This document shows, in pieces, positions 20,714 through 32,451 of a stretch of DNA of 64,000 bases (the first letter of the stretch is position 1; every line of letters begins with the position of its first letter). The notes under the pieces were generated by a model. The model saw only the letters and a list, made by a program, of their open reading frames with translations, had not been told where the DNA came from and searched no databases. The position numbers were made by a program, and so were the translations under genes. The stretch is from Romanomermis culicivorax (lineage: Eukaryota; Nematoda; Enoplea; Mermithida; Mermithidae). Where the stretch lies: contig CAWUHX010000224.1 of NCBI GenBank assembly GCA_963922205.1, forward strand, positions 124,001-188,000, in the 5' to 3' direction.

Positions 20714-22150
20714 TGTCACATTTTACGCCATGTCACGTGTATGACAGGTTTATCTCGGGAGAGCTGGAGAGGTTTGGGTATCTCATCAGGTAATACCGTG
20801 TTTTAGACGTCACATTGATGGTGAACCATATCAGATTGATGCTATTACAGTGAGTAATAAGCTGTGACTCCTGATGGATACTGGCATTTTCCCCAGGCTT
20901 CCCAAGTTGGCATTGGGGGCCTAGCCTGGCAAATGGTGGCTATAGAGAGGTCTATAGTTGGTTCTCTTGTGTTGTCCTTGGGGTCTTGCTGTAGGGTAAC
21001 GGACAACGCTGCCAGGCTAGGTGCGAAAATCCCCGAGTCCTACTCAGTGAGAGTGGGGACAGGGTCACCCGTAAAATGACCTAAATTATGGGACCCGATT
21101 ATGAACCAGACAGCCCCTTTTAGCCCAAACCTGAGAGGTGGAGGCCCTACTTATCTGTGGAAACCTTGGGAAACCGACTTAGGAGGGATTTCCCAACAAA
21201 TAACCCACAAATAACAATAATCCCCTGAGAAGACTCACCTAGTCCTGTTTCTCAAGCGATTTCGACGCAACGGGCGGCAAGTCCCTGGATGCTTTCGGTC
21301 TTCTGGCACTGGGAGCGGGGGAGGCGATCCTCGAACGTCCTAGGTGGCGAGCGGCGGCGAGCGGGAGGGAGCGGGAGGCGAAACTCCAACGTTTAATTCA
21401 CGACCCGGGGTGGTCGGACACCTGGCACTGATGGGCAGCGGGGTACTGTAGGTGGTGAGCGGCGGACGCAGTAAGAAATGCAAGGGTATGCAAATTTATT
21501 TAAAATAATAGGCGGCGGACGCAATCGAGTATATAAAAATATGCAAATTAAGAAGGGCGGCGGACGCGAAGTGACAACCGGACGAAAGCTTGGTGAACCC
21601 AAGAATGAGCGAAAAACTAAAGAAACATGTCCTTTTAAGGACATGTTTGGCTACAGCTGCAGCTTGGGCGGAGTTTCTCGGCGCTCAAGCTAACTTCTGC
21701 AGCTAGACGCGATGCAGAAGATGCCTATGAGCACATAGACATTTTTTCATTCACATGCGTTTAGCACTGAGGCCGGCTGCAGTGCCTATGCTAAGCATAT
21801 GAACGTCTTTAGCTAAAACTTCTTAGCTAGTCGTTTTGCGTAACAAAAACGACGCTAATTTTTGATGATAAGAGGTGCGTGAGCGCACCAAAAATAGCCA
21901 TGTGCTCGTGGAGCACGACTGGCGGAAGTTTTTAGCTAAAGGGCCTACTGTAGCCCGCGTTTGTAAAAAATAAAAAATACAACAAAACGAAACATAGAAA
22001 TGCATGAAAAATATAAAAACGAACGCAAAATGCATGTGTAAAAATGAAATAACGAAAACATGATCGAGTAATAAACGAAACATGAAAAAATAACAAAATG
22101 TCGGCATGATCGGAATCACGTGACGTTGGAGAATTGAGCGGCACGTGACA
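20714..22150 (-). repeat. 5' LTR (1437 bp)
   Basis: The upstream LTR in the element's direction of transcription. Its outer end at 22150 abuts the ACAG duplication and its inner end abuts a TGG-starting primer binding site. It lacks the 10-bp unit present in the other LTR. The promoter driving gag should lie here. Confidence 0.95.
21466..21575 (-). promoter_or_regulatory. LTR promoter-like block with octamer motifs and GGCGGACGC repeats
   Basis: Contains two ATGCAAAT octamers (POU-factor consensus) 53 bp apart, a TATATA sequence near 21530-21535 and three GGCGGACGC units. The arrangement is like a roughly 55-bp tandem repeat. The same block lies at 6706-6815 in the other LTR. A promoter role is inferred from these motifs only; the start site is not determined. 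Confidence 0.45.
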
Positions 22151-22154
22151 ACAG
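22151..22154. repeat. Target-site duplication ACAG (right)
   Basis: Direct copy of 5940-5943, adjoining the outer end of the 20714-22150 LTR. Confidence 0.85.
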
Positions 22155-22284
22155 TTATGATGATAAATACCGCACCAATTATTCCAAGCATGCGTAGAAC
22201 AGCCGCAACATTGACTGCCGTGCCAGTTTTGTAGATGTACCACGGGCCTGCGTTCCTCTGGCTCATCGTTCAACTCATTGATGT
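22151..22284 (-). pseudogene. Upstream part of an exon-like ORF interrupted by the retroelement
   Basis: Begins after a good acceptor (GATTTGCAG on the minus strand, AG at 22285-22286). One frame encodes a short Trp- and Cys-containing stretch that includes CCGC. A second frame, starting at an ATG at 22266, encodes a hydrophobic segment (GIIGAVFIIITVV). Both stay open across the insertion point. Which frame is real cannot be settled here. Upstream exons were not found. Confidence 0.35.
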
Positions 22285-22928
22285 CTGCAAATCAATTTGG
22301 TCTAACCAAAGCTGTTTTTAACTCCAAGACAAAATGCGATATAGGGAAAGCCAGTTTGCTGTTACTGTAACAGCCATGATTATCAAACTTAAGCAAACAC
22401 GAGTTCAATTTCGACTTTCGAGGTGGTCAATTCTGCATCTGTCGAACTTGATTCCGAACTGAAGCGCGTTATCTTTTTCATAAACATTTTTTCCAATTTG
22501 ACAAAACCAATCTATACGCAAAACGCGTCATCTTTTTCATAAACATTTTTTCCAATTTGACAAAACCAATCTATAGTCTGTTTTATAAAACGATTGTAAA
22601 TTGAAAATTTGAACAAAATGAGACATGCCTTCGAATTTGGTTGCAAAAGACAGAACATTTCCATCAAAAGTACGTTAAACGCTCGTGTGCTATGCCTCAT
22701 ACCACTATTCATATGAATCGCCTCCATTAAATCATGAAAGTCCATGAATTTTTTTCTTGAAATCCTTCCAAGTAAAAGGATTGGAAAGCAAGAACTGTTT
22801 CTTGATTTCCCCAATTTTCGGCCGAGCCATAAAGTCGAAATCTATGGGCTTTTTCTGTTTACAAACCTGTTTAAGAAGACTGTCTAAGCACAAATGTCCA
22901 AAGCAACATCATGGTTTTGATATTCTAC
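22285..22928. other. Intergenic DNA with a 59-bp tandem duplication
   Basis: No gene recognised. 22465-22575 is a nearly perfect duplication of a 59-bp unit. Parts of 22560-22820 resemble repeat family C, with TCTGTTTTATAAAA and GGAAAGCAAG motifs. Confidence 0.5.
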
Positions 22929-23359
22929 CATACATGTAATTGGGGGGGAAGTGCTATGGGAACCCCCCCCCCCCCCAGAAATCGTCGACCATATGGCTAG
23001 CCATTGGGCGACCGCCCCCCAGGATTGTCCAATCCTATGGCTAGCCATAAGGTAGACCTATGGACCCCCATACTTTTCGTCGGAAAAATGTCAATTTTTT
23101 GATGAAAAATGTCGATTTTTGAACAAAAAATGGTCAAAAACGTCAATTTTCTCGGCACTTCGCGCCATAAATACATTTTTTATCATTTTTAGACAGAAAT
23201 CACTATTTTTTGAACTCTTTTTCAGACTTTTTTCGTGAAAAAATCGATTTTTTTCCTTCAGAGACCCCTCCCCCCAAAATTTTTGGAATTACTGACCCCG
23301 CCCAATAAAGCGGCCCAACCCCCCCCCCCCCCAGACCTCGGTGCTCCGTTACGTGTATG
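22929..23359. mobile_element. Non-autonomous element, family A
   Basis: Terminal inverted repeat CATACATGTAA (left) against CATACACGTAA (right), flanked by a perfect 8-bp duplication TATTCTAC at 22921-22928 and 23360-23367. About 431 bp with C/G homopolymer runs, no ORF. The 8-bp duplication suggests a hAT-related source. Confidence 0.75.
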
Positions 23360-23367
23360 TATTCTAC

Positions 23368-24396
23368 GGTAAATTAAGCTTCAATTGAATGTCAGCTTCT
23401 ATCTTTCCTACGTGGATATCGAATACGGGACTACTATTCAAACTATAGATTTTCGATGTCAAGGACCAACAACGAGAAAGTAACCTCTAGCCATGAAGTT
23501 TGGCATGATTCAAGTACTACAGTCTGTTTTTATAAAATGTTGCAAATTGGAAAATGACACTGCCGTCACTGTCGTTTACACAAAGTCAAGGAACATAACA
23601 GAAAAAATTATGAACTTTCAAGGTAAAAATCAATAATCGTTTCTTGAATAGCATAAATAAAAAAACAACGCAATTAAAAAAGAAAAGAGAAAATCAATCA
23701 TAAAATAAGAACTAAATGAAAACAAAACGTATTGCTAGAGTCGTCGCAATACAGAAAACAAACAACAAAAACTAGAAAATTTTTGACGACCAAAAAAGTA
23801 GGGGAATAGGAGAGAAGTCTTAAGAAAAAATGGAAAATACTGATAAAAAATACCATAATGCTCCGAACGAATAAGAAAAATAAATTACAGAGATCATATA
23901 AATGCAGTGAAAAACTGCTTTCGATTCTAAACTTCTCACTGCATACCAGCAGAAAATTGTATCGCAATCAATGTTTGCATCAATCTGTCGAACATTGTTT
24001 AGTTTTCCGATAATCTTGGTACGCAGCATTCGGACGTTCGTCGTCATTTGCTATATCTAACGACGATCGCTGATTTGTGAGAATTAGAAATCGCAGTAGA
24101 TTCTTTAAAATTAGTGTTCAACATGCGCAACAGCTACCTGATACTAGTGGCCCTCTCTGTGGGAAACGGCACATTTATGTTGAAGACTGTTCGAAATCAC
24201 TAATTTCGGCTTTAAAAATTGTCAACAATGTCTCAAAAGTACATTTTAAAGCTTTAAAAAGTGCATAAAATGACTGTTTATGGCGCGACGACCATAAAGG
24301 CTTTGACATTTTTCGCACCTGTTTGGTCAAAATAAATCATTTTCAGCGCAAACGTTGAAATAAGGGCGGGGACTGGTACAACTGCCCTCGATTTGG
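23368..24396. other. Intergenic, no gene recognised
   Basis: AT-rich. A TCTGTTTTTATAAAATG motif near 23522 is an end of repeat family C. Nothing else is supported. Confidence 0.4.
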
Positions 24397-24975
24397 TACA
24401 TACCTGTACGAGGTCTGACCAGTTGGAGGATGGGGGTAATCCCGAAATTTGAGGGAGGTCAAAAAAAGTCGAAAATTTTCCCAAAAGGCACATTTTTCCT
24501 ACTTTGGGGGGTTGGGTATAGGGTTGACGAAGTTGAGGGGTCCCCTCCCAATTCCCCGTCCCCAATTATAGGTGTGATTTAGTATATCCCAGTAAGTCGA
24601 CCAATGGTATCAGCACCATTTATTAGATCCTAGTGAGTCAACCGGCCCAGTAATTCGGCTGTCCCGGGAAGACGACTATACTGATGAAGCATACAGTTCA
24701 CGGCAGTTCAATGATTCATATTTGCGAGATCAGATTGAATTCAGGACTTATGTAGCTTGGCAGTTGACCTAATGGCACACAATCCTGGATGATGTCGCGA
24801 ATATCATATGGTATATGACCCACCAACTTGGTCAGCCTTATACCCAACCACTCGGAAAAGTTAGAAAAAGTGACTTTTCTTTGCCCTTTTAGAAAAATTT
24901 TCGAATTTTTTTGGATTTTTTCGACCCCCCCCCCCCCCCCAACTGGTCGGACCTCTTACAGGTATGCTTCATCCC
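24397..24975. repeat. Two diverged copies of a TACATACCTGTA repeat
   Basis: About 24397-24541 and 24810-24971 share GACCAGTTGG/CCAACTGGTC, CTTTTTTTGA-type and ATACCCAACC blocks with the better preserved copy at 60963-61151, in opposite orientations. Boundaries are approximate. Confidence 0.55.
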
Positions 24976-27900
24976 CAATTACACGTATGGTGCTCAAGAC
25001 AGTCATTGGCCGACCTGGCAGCACAGCATTGAAATTGGAATATTATCATAAATGCTCAATAATCACATAAAAAACGATATTCGAAAAACTTTTCTGGTCA
25101 TTACTGCCCTGGAAAATTGTAAAACTTATTGCCAGATTCAGAAAAAATTACTATACAGAGGTAATGCTTTCGACATGATTACGATGGAATGTTACAACAC
25201 AATCTCACTTGTAAATAGCAATTAAGACGTGGACGACTTTCACCGTCAACGATGTCAATCACAGTACAATTTACTTGAATTGACACAAAATAATTATTCC
25301 GTACTCAATTTTTAAAATCGAGTTTTTGCGATCAACGCCCAAATTTTCGTCGTTAATTTTGAGTTCGCTTTTAGCTTTGGTAATCTAGCTTTATGAACTA
25401 CGGTTTAAACAATCAGAAAGCCAGATAACCAAAGGCAAATGCAGAACCACTCATCAACGCGGAGAAACATAAAATTCACAAAAAACGACAAAACACGAAA
25501 TATAATGTACAAAACTGCGTTTTTATCAAACATTTTCAGAAAGTACTGAAAATAATAAGCGGTGACGATGACTATGGAAAAAAGTATGTATATGAGACAC
25601 AGCACGTAAAACGAACATAGTGAAAAAAGGGTATGCACAAGAAGTAGGTCCTGCCCTGCTCCGACATGTATGTAGAATGTGGAAGATAGATGCGCACATT
25701 TTTGTGCCCCGTTATCATCGATGACAATCTTATGTGAAAGATAGCAGAGAAATTATACTACATGTACGCTAGGGTGCCTACAGAAACGGGGCTTGGACGC
25801 CAGAGAGTTCACCTTTCTCTTGCTCTAAAACGATCGGTATTTTTGGAGCAATATTTGTTTAACGTGCCAGTGTAGTATAGGGTGTACTGTAGACGTCGAA
25901 AATTTTTGCCTTGTCCCCAATGATGATGATGATGATGATGGTGATAGGCCGCCAAATGGTATGGTATATCTCCCCGGCAAAAATAATAAAATTAATTATG
26001 ATTAGTGAGAGAGAAAGGATGATTTTCATCGACCCCCGTGAAATATACAGATAATATCGCCGCCCCTGTAGAAGACGGTGGAAAATTCAGACTGGGACTG
26101 ACAACGCACCGGGCCGACCAGGCGGAGCGTTTTCTTACCTGCAAACACAAAAATCTATTTTCGGAAATATTTAGAATGATGGATCGGAAAGAATGTCGAG
26201 CGACTAAGAAGAAAAATTGGGAACATATTAAATAAATACGATGATACCCATAAAATATACTTCGGCGTGCATAATCCATTCCAAAAACAATGGGGAATTT
26301 CAAAAATGTCGTTTTCGAACACGCAGTGTAAAACTAATAGTGTAACACTGCAGGTTCTGTAAGGCCCTAAAGTCGTTTTTCGTAAACAACAAACTAATGC
26401 AGATCTCGATGATCACATTAGTGTAAACCCCGCCTTCTTATCACGTAGTTAAAATTAATTACCACTTTTTTTACGCTTACAGTCCATTTTTATCAAACGC
26501 TCATATAGAATGAAAAACGGCGGAAATCTTTACCGATGAGAACGTCGTTTACACTTGACTCTTACTCGAAAATTCGCAAGGGTCAGTTGAGAGTCTGACA
26601 AATTTTCGTTTCCAGTTCGTATGGTTGGCAGCAAATAACAAAAAAAATGAAATCCGATTTGCTGTGCTATTTTATTTATTGGAAACAATTTTGAGAAAAA
26701 ATTAATATTCACACCACTATAGTTTGTTTTTCTTGAAATGCGTCTAAATAATGAAAGTGGAAAGCAAGTAGTATTTCAGATTTTTACGATTTTCTGATAT
26801 GTTTTCTGCTTACGGGCACTGTTTCCAAAAACTTGCGTCAATGAAAGTTAGAGAACATTCCTGGTTTTCATGACAATTTGGTGCTCGGGTGACCCTGAAC
26901 CACCAAAATTTGACCAAAACGACAGCAAAATTCCCATCTTTGGGCAGTGAAATAAAATCCCGCTAAAATCGACAGAATTTTCCGAGAGATCTACATAGCC
27001 CTCCCATGAAGTTTTTTGCATACGGTGACCGCTTCTGAAATTTACAGTGTGATAACGCACGAACATAAATTATTGCTGATCTTGAAAGCCAAAAATCATG
27101 TAGGGACTCTTCCCACACAAATTCTTAAGATGGCTCAAGTGGAGTCAAAACAGAGACGGTTTTTTAAACAGTGAAAAAAGTAATTGAAGTTTACTTTCAT
27201 ATCGCATACGGTTGAAAAATGTCACGGGCGCGTGGAAAGAAATGGATATAAATGATTTTCCGATTAGGAGCAACTGTTGTTTCACAGCCAGACGACGCTG
27301 ACATTCGGATTTTGTATAGAAAAACTTATTCACAAACCTCATTTCATGATCCTGGCAACCAAAAAACAACAGAACTAGTCTCGAAAATTTGGAAATGAGA
27401 CGCAGTGACGTGGGTTCAACTCTAAATCTTCCCGCATACATAGTGGTAAACTTCGTAATATAGCGAAAAACAAAATCAGTTCCGTCTATGGAAATTCCCA
27501 AAATTATGTACTCCGACTTTTGACCAAAATGCGAGAAAAGCGCACTTCTATTTTGAAAGACTGGTAAATCATTCAAAACAATTCAGCGCCCAGTTTCAGA
27601 ACAAATAATATATAAAACACAGTACGTTTGAAGCAATCTCAAACTACAGTTAACATGCACTGCAAAATCACGAAGGCTGCATCCAACTAAAATGATTGAT
27701 CGCAGCCATAATCTACTAAACGAAGCAAAGTTCTGAAAAAGCGACTCGTGTGAAAAACTTTGTTATGTACATGAGACGATGAGCATAACAGACGTGTACA
27801 TTTTATTCGGGTGTCTTTACCAGTTCAGCATCTGTATAAAAACGACGTTTCGCAGATAATAATAGAAAAACGAAGAATCGTTGGAAAATACCGATATAGT

Positions 27901-28578
27901 GAAAAAATTTTATTATTGTCAGTAATCGGTATAAGAAAATTAACTTCCTACATATTATAGTAAAGCAACTATTTTAGAATTTGAGACATGAATGCAGCCA
28001 TACTTGTGCTCAGAAAGCATAAAATACTGATTTTTCATTATTTGGTATTTATAATATGCCAGTAAATTATAAAGAAGCCAAAAATTAGTGTTGTGTTTGA
28101 AATATCGTTTATATGGAACTTTTCTGTATTAGAATTTTTTGCACAAAAATTGTCAAGAGTTTGTCGAATTGGCTACCAAACTTGCAGGTAACGTGTGATT
28201 TAACAAAATGAACATCGATCTTCATGTTGATGAACAAATATCATAGTCAGCTGAGACTTGAATGAAAACTTTTCAACTTTCTCAAGTCAGCTTTCAAAAT
28301 TCGTAAGTGGTAAATGTTAACCTTCAAGACCTTGGAAGTTTCCTTTCCATGCAGCTTTAGACAATAACTTTTGGAGTATTTCCTATAGTCAATTTATTTC
28401 CAAGTGTATCGAAATACATAGAAATGCAAGGCGGATAGTGAACCAGTATGTGCCGATATCTGTTTTCCCCGTTTTTCTGATTTCTACAGTCAATCTGATA
28501 AAAAGAAGCGTCCGCATACGCAGGCGTTTGTTATACACATGAGCTTTTTTGGCTCACTTGGAAAAATGGGCCATATTT
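24976..28578. other. Intergenic, no gene recognised
   Basis: AT-rich. A seven-unit GAT microsatellite lies near 25919-25943. 26725-26800 contains one end of repeat family C. No exon-like or GC-elevated segment stood out on either strand. Confidence 0.4.
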
Positions 28579-29358
28579 GTCATACATGTAATTGGAGGGA
28601 GTGCTATGAGAACCCCTCAGAAATGGTGTCGACCATATGGCTCTATTGGGCGATCCCTCCACAAGATTTTCCAATCCTATGGCTAGCCATATGATAGTCG
28701 TAGGGACCATATCTACATGCACGTGGGAGAGGTTTGGGGGGGTTTGACTCCCAGCAGATTTTTGCTGACCTTCAGCAGATTTGACTCCCCTAGCAATGAT
28801 TGAGAAGTTGACGAAGGAAAATGATCAAGAGAGAAGAGGGAGTCGTCATAAAAATGGAAATGATCCTTTAGTTTAACAATTTTTCTAAACAAAGCATACT
28901 TGATTCCAAAAAAGTAACATTAAAACACTGTAAAAAGTGCTGTCTAAGCAAATTATTTAATATATCTGACTAATATAGTTGTTGTGAGAATATGCTGTTT
29001 GGATGGTAGAAAACCTTTATAAGACCTTTTTCTTTTGCTTATCAAGAATGAAAAAAAATTGTATTCCAACCCCCGTCCTGGCTGACCCCCAGCAGAATTT
29101 CTATGCTGTGCATGTATGGTAGGGACCCCAATACTTCACGTCGGAAAAATGTCGATTATTCCCTAAGCCTAAGGAGACTGCTAAGCTTAAGCTTCAAAAT
29201 AAGCCATACCGTAATATCAGATCACTGTTGGATACTGAGGTCCGAAAATGGAAAATCTCTGGACGTACGATAACCGGGCTGGCCCAATTACCGACCCCGG
29301 CCCAAAAAAGTGACCCGACTCCCCCCCCCCCCACGTCGGGGCCCTGTTACATGTATGA
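28579..29358. mobile_element. Family A element interrupted by a later insertion
   Basis: Left end (CATACATGTAATTGG at 28579) and right end (GTTACATGTATG near 29347-29358) match family A, as do internal blocks such as GACCATATGGCT. The element is split by 28708-29118. I could not find a matching target duplication for this copy. Confidence 0.6.
28708..29118. mobile_element. Family B-type element nested in a family A copy
   Basis: Perfect duplication GTAGGGAC at 28700-28707 and 29119-29126. Ends contain ACATGCAC on the left and its complement on the right. About 411 bp, no ORF. Confidence 0.7.
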
Positions 29359-29459
29359 TAGTCATGATCCTCGCTTAGAAGTTAAAACCAAAATATCCTT
29401 TTTGAATGAAAAAATTCTTCGAATGAAATTTTATAAAACATAGTAGCACGACAAAGACA

Positions 29460-29469
29460 TTTATTTATT
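29460..29469 (-). terminator. Poly(A) signals of the gankyrin gene
   Basis: Two overlapping AATAAA hexamers on the minus strand (TTTATTTATT on plus), about 40-50 nt after the stop codon. Confidence 0.6.
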
Positions 29470-29508
29470 TCAGCGTTTAGTTTCAAAGAATATTTACGAT
29501 AAGCTCGA

Positions 29509-31588
29509 TCATTTTTCCGACAATCGTTGCAAAGTTTTACATAAACCCGCTTCGGCAACGTCCGATGGTCTTTTTTCATCCTGAATATGCATTGTATTGT
29601 TATATTGATCTTCATGAAAATGATATAAAATTTACTTTGTTTAATAAGTTCAATTTGGCACCATGTTTCACCAGAAGACTCGCAGTTTCGACTCGATTTT
29701 CCATACAAGCGAGGTGTCTAGAAATGATTTTGAAGCTTAAACCAAGAGTTGCGACTTTACGAAATAATTGAGTTTGTCAGGAGAAATAGTTCGTAATCAC
29801 TTAGATTATTGAAACTGACTTTTTTCTCATTATATCTACTCTTCTGACTAGCTTCAACACAATAAAAGTCACTTTTTGACGAAAAAAGTATTATTGTACT
29901 CACAGTGGGGTATTTCCTTCGCTATCCGCCAAATTAACATTGATATGTTTATCGCACAATAGCCGTTCAGTGACTTTGACATTTCCTTTAGAAGCGGCTC
30001 GGTGCAAAGGCGTCGCTCCATAATTGTCTCTCGTATTCGGATTGGCGTCATTATTTAAAAGTAAATCTACGATCTGCAACATGGTATTAGTCAAAAAAAT
30101 ACAATACAGAAGTTGCAATAACTGCTGGTTAATGTTCTATAAAAATAAAAACAACTTCATTTATTGCAAATTTTCGCTCGAAAAACCCCGACGTCTACTG
30201 AATCTGGCTGTTTTGAACTTTGAGTAAGAGAATTTCTCACTAAAAAATTCATTTTTATATGAAAGCTGCGGTTCAACCAGGATTTATTTCATACAAGTAA
30301 TAGAGGAGGGAACCTCCTCAGGAAACTTCGGTCATATGAATAGTCATATTGTGGTCCTTAGATTTGACAATCGTGTAGCTGAAATGAGCCGGCCGTAGGA
30401 ACCCCATTACTTTGATCGGAAAAAAGTGAAAAATATCAATTTTTGGTCAAAAATGGTCATTTGGGATTAAAAAAACGGTCAAAAATGTCAATTTTTTCTT
30501 CGCTTCGCGCCGTAAGTACATATTTTTTATGGTTTTTAGACAATAATCATTACTTTTTGAACTGTTTGAACTGAACTGAACCCCTAAAATTTTGGGCAAT
30601 CGATGACCTCAGCAATAAAATGTCGCTTTACATCCTAGAACTCAGCGCTCCGTTACGTTTATCATTTATTTCATTGGATTTCAGTGTGTTCTTAGAAAAT
30701 ACAAACTTCAGTATGATCTTTAGAACAAGCATAATGCAGTGGGGACTGCTTGGTGCCGTTCATAACATTGACGGCGGCTTTTTTGGATAAGAGGAATTTA
30801 ACAACGTCGATTTTACCGGCGGAAGATGCTAGCATCAAGGGCGTCCATCCGCTCTGCAAAATGAGAAAAAACAATTTTGATCAAAACGAAATATTTAAAA
30901 CGATCAAATTTTTGAATTCTCAATTAATATCATATAAAAATGGCTTTTGTGCTGACTAATGACGAGGTGAAAAAAGGATTTTTTTTGAATACACAAAAAT
31001 ATTTTTTCTGAAGTCAAGTCTATTTCATGCCAAGCTCCCACTTTTGGGTCTCTTCAATTTTAGATCAAATCATTAAGAAAGTATGGAATACAGCGTTCGT
31101 GCAATAGGAAGTTATTTTTATGGAGAGAAATTTGAAAACCTTTTTCCACATCTCAATGACACTAAGTAAATTGAACAAGTATTGCATGATCAGTTATTTG
31201 CTGTGATGCAATTTTTTGCGCAGAAGTTCTTTCGAATTTTTTACATTTTGCGTAGTGAAACTTAATTCCAAGAGATGTGGGCTGGCATTTGAAAATTGAA
31301 ACAGCAGATCATCGCCTAATGTAATCATTACGTCATCCGTCACATCGATGAACGTTCCTCTTCTCAATAGAAAATCTGTGAGTTCGACGGAACCACCGAG
31401 CGCCGCCCAATGTAATGCGACCCTTTTTGACTGAAAAAAAAGAAAAATGGATGATGATGAAAAACTTTAAAGAATCGACTGCTAACGTCATCCGTTTTAT
31501 GGATCAAAGTTTCGTCGGCCTCAACAAGCTTCTTCAATTGTGAAACGTCACCCGTGTAAGCTAATTCACAAATATTTGTGTTAGCCAT
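29509..31588 (-). CDS. PSMD10: 26S proteasome non-ATPase regulatory subunit 10 (gankyrin), complete
   Basis: Six exons join in phase: 31487-31588, 31332-31430, 30707-30853, 29904-30073, 29636-29717 and 29509-29580. They encode 223 residues, close to the usual ~226. All introns have GT-AG ends. The protein is almost entirely ankyrin repeats: ALHWAALGG, GWTPLMLASSAG, SPLHYACSKD, GATPLHRAASKGN and NTPLHLAC mark successive repeats, and the last exon matches the family's short C-terminal helix. Known role of the family: an assembly chaperone that binds the C-terminal domain of ATPase Rpt3 during 19S base formation, in cytosol and nucleus. The start ATG is preceded by a 3' splice site 7 nt upstream. 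Intron 3 carries a family A transposon at 30290-30663. No frame break is seen. Confidence 0.94.
30290..30663. mobile_element. Family A element in a gankyrin intron
   Basis: Perfect duplication ATTTATTT at 30282-30289 and 30664-30671. Ends CATACAAGTAA and GATAAACGTAA (read inward) match family A. About 374 bp, no ORF. Confidence 0.7.
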
Positions 31589-31605
31589 CGGAATTCTGCA
31601 AAATA
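31589..31605 (-). promoter_or_regulatory. 3' splice acceptor just upstream of the gankyrin start codon
   Basis: The minus strand reads TATATTTTGCAG then 7 nt (31589-31595) and the ATG. This is either a spliced-leader trans-splice site or the acceptor of a 5' UTR intron. The upstream AT-rich sequence would suit an outron. Confidence 0.6.
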
Positions 31606-32137
31606 TAACAAATTATAAAGATATATAATTAATTAAAAAGAACGAATTGAGTTATGCAATGGAACGTAAGTGCGGTTATAATAGTTAATCCAAACAAAAA
31701 TTCATCCCATTGAGAAGAAAAATTTTTTCCGCTCGGAATAAAGATTTTATTATTTAAAACATTGATTAGATAGAATTAATGATAGTTAGACTCAGTGCCT
31801 TTTAGCCCAATGAGCTATTTTGGCTCAAATTTTTTCTGGTTTGGCAAAAATTTTTTTAGATGTTGTAGACAATTGGCAAAAAAAATTGAGTACTTATTCT
31901 TTTTGAAAATTGTATCAACCGATTTAAAAAAAAGATTTTAATTGGCTTAGAGATGCCAAAAAGAAAATAAAAAATGCATATACGGATAGAATATTGGTCA
32001 ATACAATGCCTACGTATGTATATATTAATAAGATACTACGAGAACAAATAGATGAAATAGAATCGATTATTTTTAGAATTTACTTTTAAAAATTATTAAT
32101 TTTTAGAATAAGTTGTTACAGTATAGTGGGTAGAGTG
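31606..32137. other. Intergenic, upstream of gankyrin
   Basis: Very AT-rich. It should contain the gankyrin promoter, but no motif is clear. Ends with the duplication GTAGAGTG at 32130-32137. Confidence 0.4.
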
Positions 32138-32443
32138 CAGACATGCACGGCGAGAATTTTCCGGGAGGGAGGGTCTTTGGACTTTCCATCGAGGGGGCGG
32201 TGGGGGTGGGTGAGCAAAAGAAGAGAAAAAAGTTCTCCAAGCATGCTTTTCATACAAAATATGCATCAAAAATATCAAAAAAACTGTGTTCGAAAAAGTT
32301 CAGAGAGGGGTATTTGACGATTTTTTTCAGGGGTATTTGACGATTTCAGGGGTATTTGACGATTTTTTTCAGACCAGGTAGGTGTCTTCAGGTTCTCAGG
32401 TAAGAGGGTTTACCTCCCCCTGAACCCCCTATGTGCATGTATG
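32138..32443. mobile_element. Non-autonomous element, family B
   Basis: Ends CAGACATGCACGG (left) and CATACATGCACAT (right, inward), with a perfect 8-bp duplication GTAGAGTG at 32130-32137 and 32444-32451. 306 bp. 32307-32372 holds three tandem copies of a GGGGTATTTGACGATTT unit. Related copies are at 53670-53927 and 57428-57662. Confidence 0.8.
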
Positions 32444-32451
32444 GTAGAGTG

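Larger units (their letters stand above)
5944..22150 (-). mobile_element. Full-length Ty3/gypsy LTR retroelement with envelope-like gene
   Basis: A 16.2 kb element transcribed leftward, bounded by near-identical LTRs with TGTCAC...GTGACA ends and a 4-bp target duplication. Internal order in the element's own direction: primer binding site, 3.7 kb leader, gag, shifted-frame ORF, and one 2304-codon ORF with glycoprotein, two DTG proteases, RT (YLDD), RNase H and integrase (HHCC, D,D35E, GPYF). The D,D35E integrase placed after RNase H and the GPY/F-type module put it in Ty3/gypsy (Metaviridae). LTR divergence is low (about 11 substitutions in 1.44 kb) and the large ORF has no stop, so it looks recently active. 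It is GC-richer than its flanks. The glycoprotein upstream of protease is the main oddity, since errantiviruses normally carry env after integrase. Confidence 0.95.
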
